Of a stretch of 64,000 nucleotides of DNA, positions 56,685-64,000 are shown in pieces. Both the position numbers and the translations under genes were made by a program. Position 1 is the stretch's first letter, and each line of letters starts with the position of its first letter. Source of the stretch: Arcuatula senhousia (taxonomy: Eukaryota; Mollusca; Bivalvia; Mytilida; Mytilidae); contig OZ020306.1 of NCBI GenBank assembly GCA_963971305.1, positions 57,820,686-57,884,685 of the forward strand. The letters are read 5' to 3'. The notes beneath the pieces are model-generated. The model had not been told where the DNA came from and did not search any database. It saw only the letters and a program-made list of their open reading frames with translations.

Positions 56685-58217
56685 ATGGGAACCCCAAATA
56701 AACAAAAAACAACTAGTTCATGTGATAATTTAAAAAGAAACATTTCTTTAAGTGATAATGAAGATCAAGATACATCAGCCTCTTTCAAGCGACAAAATAC
56801 AAGTAATGATAGCTGGCCAAAATTTATTGTTCTTTCTAGTAAAGATGCCACTCGCCCTTTGACAAAGGTTTCACCCTTTGTCATTGCGAAAAAAATCAAA
56901 AGCGTTACCGGAGTTGATATTCCAAAGGTCACCAAGCTTCGCTCCGGTAACCTTCTAGTCGAGTGTGCTAAACAACAACAAGCTAAAAACATATTAACAA
57001 TTTCATCTATTTTGGAAATACCAGTATCTGCTGAAGCTCATCGATCACTGAATCGTTCACAGGGTATCATTCGAGATAGAGATCGAAACCTTGCTGATTT
57101 GTCAGAGCAAGAGATCTGCTCTGAACTTGAATCACAAGGTGTCATCCAAGTCAAAAGATTCACTAAAAGAGACGACAACAAAGTTATTAAATTAAATACT
57201 TACCTGATTACTTTCAATACAGCTGTTCCACCAAGTCATTTAAATCTAGGCTATTTTAGAGTCTCTGTAGACATCTTTGTTCCAAATCCTCTTCGCTGTT
57301 TCAAATGTCAACGTTTTGGCCATGGAAAGGCTACATGCAACGGAAAAGAAAGGTGTGTAAAGTGTGCACAGGAAGGCCATTCGGATTTCAACTGTGCCAA
57401 CGATCCAAAATGTGTTAACTGTAGCGCTGACCACCTTTCTTCATCCAAACAATGTCCCGTTCTTTTACATGAAAAACAAATTCAAAAACTTAAAGCTGAA
57501 AAAAATATTTCATATCAGGAAGCTCGTCGTCAAGTCTCTATCTCGAATGATACAACACCATCAAGGTCGTACGCGGAGGCTGCTAAACCCTCTAGGACAT
57601 TTGGTTACCAAACTATGTACACCTGGCCGGAGGGTGAAATTAAGCCCCGTACGTGCAATACCAATGGATGGATGTTTGGTGCCGACTGTTTTGATAAGGA
57701 AACCCAAAAGGGCTTTGTCAAATACTGTAAGAAACCATGGAAAGAGTTGGATGATTCTCATCCCCCTCCACGAAAGTCCTCAGCAGGTCCAAACAACGAT
57801 TCAGTGGTCGATGAGACATTGTTTTATACACCACGTAAGTCATCTTGGGCCGGATTTGGAGCTCCTGCCCGAGTTTCCAATCCTCAGCCCTCTTCTTCTT
57901 CAACTTCTTCATCAAAGAAAAAACAGTCTTCCTCAAGGTCATCGTCTGCTTCTCAAACTTTAAATAGACAGCAGCGATCCTCACAGCCGGATAGACGACA
58001 GAACTCATCACAACAGACGTCACCATTAAAATCTCGATCCAAGAAAGCCGAACGAAATGCAATTTTTATGCATAATCGTTTTGGCTCTCTTGCTGACGAC
58101 ATGGAGTCGGATATGGATCTTTCGGAAACACCGATTGAGCGTTCACAGAGCCAGTCTCCACACAGACGTAGGCGATCTCTCGGTAGACTTTCCGATCCTA
58201 ATCAGACTCCAAAATGA
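56685..58217 (+). CDS. LINE ORF1 protein (gag-like, three CCHC zinc knuckles)
   Basis: The ORF is open from 56538, but the ATG at 56685 has a near-ideal context (caccATGGg) and removes an unlikely leader, giving 510 residues. Residues ~45-180 hold a basic RNA-binding-like region (WPKFIVLSSKDATRPLTKV, then RSGNLLVECAKQQQAKNIL). Three knuckles follow: CFKCQRFGHGKATC, CVKCAQEGHSDFNC and CVNCSADHLSSSKQC, where the third has a wider His-Cys gap. The C-terminal third is Ser- and Gln-rich. Role: RNA binding and RNP assembly, by analogy with I and jockey elements. The stop overlaps the ORF2 start as ATGA. Confidence 0.9.
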   Translation: MGTPNKQKTTSSCDNLKRNISLSDNEDQDTSASFKRQNTSNDSWPKFIVLSSKDATRPLTKVSPFVIAKKIKSVTGVDIPKVTKLRSGNLLVECAKQQQAKNILTISSILEIPVSAEAHRSLNRSQGIIRDRDRNLADLSEQEICSELESQGVIQVKRFTKRDDNKVIKLNTYLITFNTAVPPSHLNLGYFRVSVDIFVPNPLRCFKCQRFGHGKATCNGKERCVKCAQEGHSDFNCANDPKCVNCSADHLSSSKQCPVLLHEKQIQKLKAEKNISYQEARRQVSISNDTTPSRSYAEAAKPSRTFGYQTMYTWPEGEIKPRTCNTNGWMFGADCFDKETQKGFVKYCKKPWKELDDSHPPPRKSSAGPNNDSVVDETLFYTPRKSSWAGFGAPARVSNPQPSSSSTSSSKKKQSSSRSSSASQTLNRQQRSSQPDRRQNSSQQTSPLKSRSKKAERNAIFMHNRFGSLADDMESDMDLSETPIERSQSQSPHRRRRSLGRLSDPNQTPK

Positions 58218-61200
58218 GTACCATCATTCAATGGAATTGCCGAGGCCTCAAGGCCAATTTTCTTGAATTACACCTTTTAGTGCAGTCATTAGATCCAACT
58301 GTCTTTTGTCTTCAGGAAACTCACCTCAAGGAAACCGACACGATTTCCTTGAAGGGCTTCTCTATGTATAGCAAATTTTCTAATACAGAGCGAGCTGCCG
58401 GCGGATCTTCCATCTTAGTAAAGGATCGCATTCTCCATAGTTCGATTCCTTTAACTACCGATCTGCAAGCAGTTGCCGTGAGAGTTTCATTACATCAAAC
58501 CATAACTCTATGTTCAGTTTATATACCACCAAATGATAATTTAACTTTAGCGCAACTTCAAAATTTAACAGATCAGCTTCCTGCTCCATACATGCTAATT
58601 GGGGACTTCAATGCCCACAATCCATTATGGGGCAGTGTTGCTTTAAATGATAAGGGTAAAAAGATTGAGGATTTTTTATCCAAAGAATCTCTTTGCATTT
58701 TTAATGATGGTTCGTCTACATTTTTACATTCTGGCAATGGAACCTATTCATCAATTGATCTCTCAATTTGTGATCCTTCTCTTTTATTAGACTTCTCGTG
58801 GCAAGTCCATGACGATCTCTGTGGAAGTGATCACTTTCCCATAATTTTAAAAGATCTCTTTGGTGAACCTGAACAAAGAATTCCTCGCTATAAGTTAGAG
58901 AAGGCCGATTGGCAAAGATTTTCTATACTTTGTTCGGAAAAATTAAGACCAGAACTTTTTGTTAATGACCAAGAACCAATAACAACATTTAATCAAACTC
59001 TTATCTCTATAGCTGATGAAACCATTCCTAAGACCTCGGCAACTCCTAAAAAACTGAATAAACCTTGGTTCACAGACGAGTGTGACAAGGCTATCGACGA
59101 TAGAAATAAAGCTCAAAAACGATTTGGCAAACAACAAACGAAAGAAAATTTAAGTAATTTTAGAATTTTTCGGGCAAAGGCTAGACGAACTTGTCGACAA
59201 TCCAGAAGAACATCCTGGAGAAATTTTGTATCTGGTTTAACTTCACGAACTCCCATGAATAAAATTTGGAATTTCATACAAAAACTCAAAGGTAAAAACT
59301 CAAAATCCTCAGTTAAACATCTGAACGTTGGCAATTCCACTTTAACATCTGAAAAGGACATTACCAACAAACTAGCTGAAACTTTTGCTAAACATTCATC
59401 TTCATCAAATTACAAACCTGACTTCCAAAAATTTAAACGAACAGCTGAAAAAACTAAGTTGAACTTCAACTCTGACAATTCTGAGAGCTACAATTCTCCT
59501 TTCTCTTTAGATGAACTAAAGACTTCCTTAAGTAAAGCCCATGACACTGCATGTGGCCCTGATAGCATCCATTATCAACTTTTAAAACATCTCCCTGAAA
59601 TATCGATGAAGACTCTTCTTGATTTAATGAATGATATATGGATAAACGGAAAATGCCTGAAATATGGAAGCTTGCCACTGTTGTTCCTATCCCTAAGCCG
59701 GGGAAGGATCACACAGATGCTTCCAACTATCGTCCGATAGCCTTGACAAGCTGCGTCTGTAAGACTCTAGAACGCATGATCAACGATCGGCTTGTTTGGT
59801 TCCTCGAGTCCAATGGACTCATCTCGAATATCCAGTGTGGATTCCGCCAAGGCAGGAGCACGCTCGATCATTTGGTCCGTTTTGAGTCTTTTCTTCGAAA
59901 CGCCTTCGCGAAGAACGAACATGTGGTGTCTATCTTTTTCGACCTCGAAAAAGCTTATGACACCACATGGAAGTATGGTATTTTAAAAGACATTTGTGAT
60001 ATGGGGTTGAAAGGCAGGTTACCAACATTCTTGGCCGACTTCCTTTCTGACAGACACTTCAATGTTAAAGTCAATAAAACCTTTTCTGAAGAGTATGACC
60101 AGGAAATGGGTGTTCCCCAGGGTAGCATCCTTTCTGTCACTCTCTTTAGTATAAAAATAAATAGCATTGCCAAAGTCCTTCAAGACAATATTGAAGGTTC
60201 TTTATATGTTGATGACTTTTTAATATGCTACAGTGCAAAAAACATGAATACCATTGAAAGGCAGTTACAGCTGTGCCTCAAAAGGATCGAAAAATGGGCC
60301 TCTGAAAATGGTTTCAAATTTTCAGAGAGCAAAACTGTTGCTATGCATTTTTGTAAGAAACGAAAACTTCATCCCGATCCAGATCTCTTTTTATATGGCA
60401 AAAAAATTAAAATAGTTGAAGAATCAAAATTTCTTGGCGTTCTTTTTGATAGAAAGCTTACCTTTCTTCCCCATATCAAAATGTTGAAATCAAGATGCCT
60501 TAAGGCTCTTGACATTCTTAAAGTTGTCTCCAGTACCGACTGGGGAGCTGATAAATCAATTCTTTTAAATTTGTATAGATCTATTGTTAGATCAAAACTA
60601 GATTACGGTTCAATTATTTATGGGTCTGCGAAAAAGTCTTACTTGCAAATTTTAGACGCTGTCCATCATCAGGGATTGCGACTCTGCCTCGGTGCATACA
60701 GGACCTCTCCCATTGAGAGCCTTTATGCGGAGGCAAATGAGCCATCTCTGAAACACCGCAGAATTAAGCTTGGTCTACAATATTCTACCAAGCTTAAAGC
60801 TTTTCCTGACAACCCTGCCCACGATTGTATTTTTAAACCACCTCTCAAAAGTATTTATGAAAAACACGAAAACAAAACTCCTCCTTTTGGTATTCGTATT
60901 GCTTCACATCTGTCAAATCTGAAGATTGATTTAGAAACTATAAAACATGTGAAGCCTTTAAGAGTTCCACCCTGGGAACTCTCCAAACCTAAATTTATTT
61001 TTGATCTCCGCAAACATAAAAAGTCTGAAACAAATCATCTCCTTATACAACAAGATTATTGTGAAATTAAATCTAAATATCCGGGTTTCTTGACAGTTTA
61101 TACAGATGGCTCTAAAGATGGCGATAGCGTTGCTGCTGCAGCTGTCTCGGGGGATAGCACTTCTACGCAACGTCTCCCATCTACTGCTTCCATTTTTACA

Positions 61201-61890
61201 GCTGAAGCGAGAGCCATTATTTTAGCGCTCAAATTGATTGATGCTTCTGAGCACGCTCAATTCTTTATCTGTTCCGATTCTCTTTCTTGTCTTTTGGCAA
61301 TTCAGAACTGCAAATTAAAAAATCCATTAATTTCTAAAATTGTTTATATGGTTCATCAATTGATCAGAGGTGGTTTAGAATTGATTTTCCTATGGGTACC
61401 CAGTCACACTGGTATTCATGGAAATTCAGTTGTGGACAGTGTTGCGAAGGAAGCCCTTCGCAAACCAGTTTCCAAATGTTTTATTCCTTACTCGGATTGT
61501 AGAAATACAATCCGACTATATGTTCAGAACTTGTGGGATGAGGTTTGGGCTGCCGCTGAGCACAACAAACTTCATGAGCTTAAACCACAGCTTGGGGAAA
61601 GTCATGCTTCATTTCGATGCCGACGAGACCAGGTGGTCATCACTAGATGTCGTATAGGACATTCTAGAGTCACTCATGGCCACCTGATGACACAAGAGAA
61701 GGAGGCCCCAATGTGCATTCCTTGTGACTCGCGGTATTCTTTGAAGCATGTTTTCCTCGACTGTGTTGATGTTGCTCCAATAAGAATGAAGTATTTCACT
61801 TGTGCAACAATGCACGATTTGTTCAGCGGTATCCCAACCGATTCCATTTTGTCGTTTTTAAAGGAAACTGGTTTATATTCAAAATTGTAG
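58214..61890 (+). pseudogene. LINE ORF2 polyprotein (endonuclease-RT-RNase H), one frameshift
   Basis: The ATG at 58214 sits in the ATGA overlap with ORF1. An APE-type endonuclease is complete: WNCRGLK, QETHLK, GDFNAHNPLWGS and SDHFPI. The first frame (to 59740) passes into the second (open from 59638) near 59648-59655 at an AAAA run, where one missing A, or a -1 slip, restores continuity between DLMNDIW and MPEIWKLATVVPIPKPGK. RT blocks follow: NYRPIALTS, FFDLEKAYD, GVPQGSILS, the YVDD box and KFLGVLFD. RNase H follows with VYTDGSK, TAEARAI, CSDSLS and VPSHTGIHGN. It ends in C-x2-C-x7-H-x4-C (CIPCDSRYSLKHVFLDC), also kept in the truncated copy at 4500. Length is normal for an I-type ORF2 (~1,225 codons). 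Confidence 0.9.
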
Positions 61891-62117
61891 TTCATTTAAG
61901 TAACCTTTTGTAAGTATTGTGTTGTTTTACGTTATTTATTTATCTATGTCATCATAATTTGTTTAAATATTGTAGTTTGTTCTTTATCACTAGTTTTATG
62001 TTTTAATGTAGCCTTTTTAGTTGGTGTTTTTTATCTAGTCATACCTTTTTGTTTTATCGACGGTCTTTTGACTTTGTTTTATACTGAATTTTTAGTTATA
62101 TATCACAACCTGTTTAT

Positions 62118-62178
62118 GTCCCGATAATGGCTGAAATATCGCCGACGGGACATTAAGCAAACAACAATCAATCAATCA
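62118..62178 (+). other. LINE 3' stem-loop and (caat)n tail
   Basis: GTCCCG 62118-62123 pairs CGGGAC 62146-62151, and an inner GATA/TATC can extend it. The identical stem occurs in the truncated copy (5100-5105 with 5128-5133) despite a base change in the loop. A candidate recognition structure for the LINE reverse transcriptase. Confidence 0.6.
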
Positions 62179-63399
62179 ATATTGCAAAATACGGGCGCTG
62201 TTAGGATGTTCTCCGACAGAAATTAAAGCGGACTTGGATAAAGTATATGGAACATCAGCTCTGTCATACCCTACGGTTTTGCGTTGGTTTCATCGCTTTA
62301 AGTCGAGGAGAGAGACAAAAGAAGATGACCCAAGAACTGGACGACCACTTTCAGCATTTAATGAAAAGGATTTAAATGCTGTACGAGAACTGATTGCTCA
62401 AGATGCGAGATATACCGTGGAGGATATAGCCTCATATACGGGCCTTAATTCGTCGGCAGTTTTTACTATTCTAAAGCAGCAGCTGAAACTACGAAAAGTT
62501 TGCGCCAGATGGGTACCCCACTTGCTAACTGATGAGCAGAAGCAGAATCGTGTAGACTGTGCCAAAATTCTCCTAGAAAAATATGAGCACTGTAATCCAC
62601 GTAGACTAAATGAAATTGTAACTGGTGATGAGACATGGATTTACTATTTTGAACCTGATTCTAAAGCGGACAACAACGTATGGATCGGAGAAAATGGCGA
62701 ACGACCTCAAGTTGTGCGTAGGAGCAAGTCGATTAAGCGTGTAATGTATGCTTTATTTTTTGACGCCAAAGGTCCTGTTGCCCAAATTCCTGTCCCAGCT
62801 ATGTCTAGTGTAACAGGAATATATTACGCTACAAAAGTGCTTCCAGAAGTTGTTAAACATTACACCACCGCTCGTCCACGCACAGGTACCCGAGGTATTC
62901 AGCTGCTCCACGACAACGCACCTGCCCATAAGGCCGCCGAAGTTTCGGAATATTTGAAGTTGCAGTCAATCAAGACTTTGCCACATCCTGCATATAGTCC
63001 AGATCTGGCACCATGCGACTTTTGCTTGAATCCAGTTATCAAGGAACGCTTGAGAGGACGAAGATTTGAAAGTCGATCTGCAGTTTGAAGTGCTGTTTTT
63101 CAGTGTTTGAACAGTATACCCCAAAATGACTATAAAATGGCATTTTCAAAGTGGATTGTTAGACTAAAAAAGTGTGTAGATGTATTTTGAAGGACTTTGA
63201 TAATAAAAAATTGACGCCAAATAAGTTTGATAGTATTTTTTCAACGAAAAATTACTATTTTTCAAATGCCCTCGTAGACCCTATGAAATTTTCCTTTCGC
63301 AGAAGTCCGTTTTTTCTTCAAACATTTCACTTCTTTTGGTCTTTCGTTTCCACCAGCCGCTCGTTCTGTGTCAGACATCTTGCGTTGAAATGTATTACT

Positions 63400-63855
63400 T
63401 CAGCAAATAAAACACCAGGTTAACGAACATGTAACTTTACTGATTAATGTTGTCTGAAATACCAAAATAAGTACAGTTTAGCACACTGAGTTACTACAAA
63501 AGTATTAACAAGTTTCACAATCATATCGTATTTACAAATGTTTCAATGTCAACCAAAAAAGTCACTTGCGCATTGGCGAGTCCAGATTTAATTTGCTTGA
63601 GTAAAATTTGTCATTGTTTTTGTCAAAAAGTACTAAAATTACAGTGGACCGAAACCACCCTGTTTACACAAGTCAATGTACTTTCGCAACAATAAGTCAA
63701 CGCCTCATTTACAATAGCTAACTGCTAAAAAAGTGTTCAGTATCGTCTACAGATACAGAGAAGTACCTTTGAAGTTCAGTGTTTTGTCTGTTACTAATCA
63801 AAGAAAAAAGAGGAGGAAAATAAGAAAAAATGAGTGGTCAATTTCACTTTGAATG
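63400..63855. other. Non-coding stretch
   Basis: No gene, repeat or splice-bounded exon recognised upstream (minus-strand sense) of the gag-like ATG. Confidence 0.4.
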
Positions 63856-64000
63856 GCATGTAAAAGACCCCTTTGTGGACCGCAAAGTAGTGCACCACAT
63901 AGGCTAAATTTTCCGCCCCTACCAATCTCTCCCCTTTTCCTGTGGTTCTTCAAAATTTACCGGTCCTTTGTGTCCCACCCCATTCCCATATTTCATTTAT
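63856..64000 (+). mobile_element. SINE-like element, partial, running off the window
   Basis: Starts at gcatgtaaaagacccc, so it is 5'-truncated, and matches the 491-bp family to the last base shown (cccatatttcatttat). Confidence 0.8.

Larger units (their letters stand above)
56158..62178 (+). mobile_element. Full-length LINE (I-superfamily type with RNase H), 6,021 bp
   Basis: Inserted in the mariner transposase gene with a perfect 14-bp target duplication, atattgcaaaatac, at 56144-56157 and 62179-62192. Order: 5' UTR, ORF1 with three zinc knuckles, ORF2 with endonuclease, RT and RNase H, then 3' UTR, stem-loop and (caat)n tail. RNase H plus an APE-type endonuclease and CCHC ORF1 place it in the I superfamily; Nimb-like is my guess. 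The unbroken duplication and long ORFs indicate a recent insertion. One frameshift in ORF2 is visible. Confidence 0.92.
56103..63190 (+). pseudogene. Mariner transposase (disrupted by LINE insertion and a stop codon)
   Basis: A DD34D cut-and-paste transposase. Coding begins at ATG 56103, reaches 56157, and resumes in frame at 62193 after the 6.0-kb LINE plus its duplicated target. The N-terminal helix-turn-helix region precedes WVPHLLTDEQK. Catalytic Asp 1 lies in TGDETWIYYF, Asp 2 in HDNAPAH, and Asp 3 in LAPCDF with exactly 34 residues between the second and third, the mariner signature. The usual CDFFLF after Asp 3 is CDFCLN here. An in-frame TGA at 63086-63088 cuts off the last ~33 codons, which stay open to TGA 63188-63190 (FSKWIVRLKKCVD). 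Total length ~350 codons, normal for the family. Two lesions make it inactive. Confidence 0.92.
55930..63274 (+). mobile_element. Mariner transposon, split by a LINE
   Basis: Inverted ends cgaggggcatttgaaaagt (55930) and its complement ending at 63274 (cgagggcatttgaaaaat read inward) are flanked by TA on both sides (55928-55929 and 63275-63276). Without the LINE and one copy of its target duplication it is ~1.3 kb, the usual mariner size. It lies within a gag-like frame on the minus strand. Confidence 0.9.
55316..63378 (-). pseudogene. Degraded gag-like ORF interrupted by a mariner element
   Basis: On the minus strand an ATG at 63378 opens a basic N-terminal segment (MSDTERAAGGNERPKEV). It runs to the TA at 63275-63276 where the mariner begins. 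Beyond the mariner the same frame continues from 55927 to a TAA at 55822-55824. Past two or more frameshifts the text resembles the gag region of BEL/Pao-type retroelements (DUF1759-like): DPFAHKQCLLDEALK, EMLRRLDL, then GIEKCWLSLGGMKMEKEMNT ending near 55316. Protease, RT and integrase are not present. The family call rests on a few short matches recognised by eye. 55640-55800 is the most decayed part. Confidence 0.5.

Overview
The window is eukaryotic and very repeat-rich. It reads as a bivalve mollusc genome, most likely a mussel (Mytilus). The grounds are the AT-rich non-coding DNA, GT-AG introns, molluscan-style LINE, mariner and SINE-like elements, and a hammerhead-bearing repeat of a kind reported from mussels. 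The species is inferred from memory of repeat style, not from a search. There is no operon, rRNA, tRNA or CRISPR structure.

Layout. 0-7.6 kb: small dispersed repeats, one isolated acidic exon (minus strand), a 5'-truncated LINE, and an intron-containing broken retroelement integrase whose intron holds a complete SINE-like element. 7.6-34 kb: a satellite block built from a 1,012-bp unit (family E), a second unit of about 1,010 bp (family F) in two 3.6-kb blocks, and a 1.11-kb unit (family G) that is E-like in its first part and F-like in its second. A 2.4-kb array of exact 358-bp units sits cleanly inside one E unit at 26.5-28.8 kb. Every 358-bp unit carries a complete type I hammerhead ribozyme, so this is a retrozyme-type array and the most interesting object here. 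34-41.3 kb: a 3.2-kb segment present twice, with a SINE-like element, an LTR-like segment and an ORF with a helix-hairpin-helix domain; a 499-bp MULE-like MITE lies between the copies. 41.3-44.4 kb: the only convincing host-style gene pair. A RecQ-type helicase (minus, three exons visible) is head-to-head with an unrecognised spliced gene (plus), and their start codons are about 100 bp apart. 44.4-53.5 kb: foldback elements, a hAT-like element, minisatellites, and an inverted copy of the 1.45-kb repeat D seen at 8.7 kb. 53.5-64 kb: a SINE-like copy, a fossil RT fragment, an LTR-like fragment, and a three-level nest in which a 6.0-kb LINE (14-bp target duplication) lies in a mariner transposon (TA target), itself in a degraded gag-like frame.

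The sequence is dominated by elements, so the interactions to understand are insertion order and shared machinery. The 491-bp SINE-like family has LINE-style target duplications and shares its 5' module with the intact-looking LINE, so that LINE or a close relative could plausibly mobilise it. Many unrelated repeat families end in a stem-loop next to a GAC-rich linker, a shared architecture that suggests one amplification mechanism. The retrozyme array would be expected to give 358-nt RNAs by self-cleavage. All functional statements rest on motif reading by eye; no alignment or database search was run.
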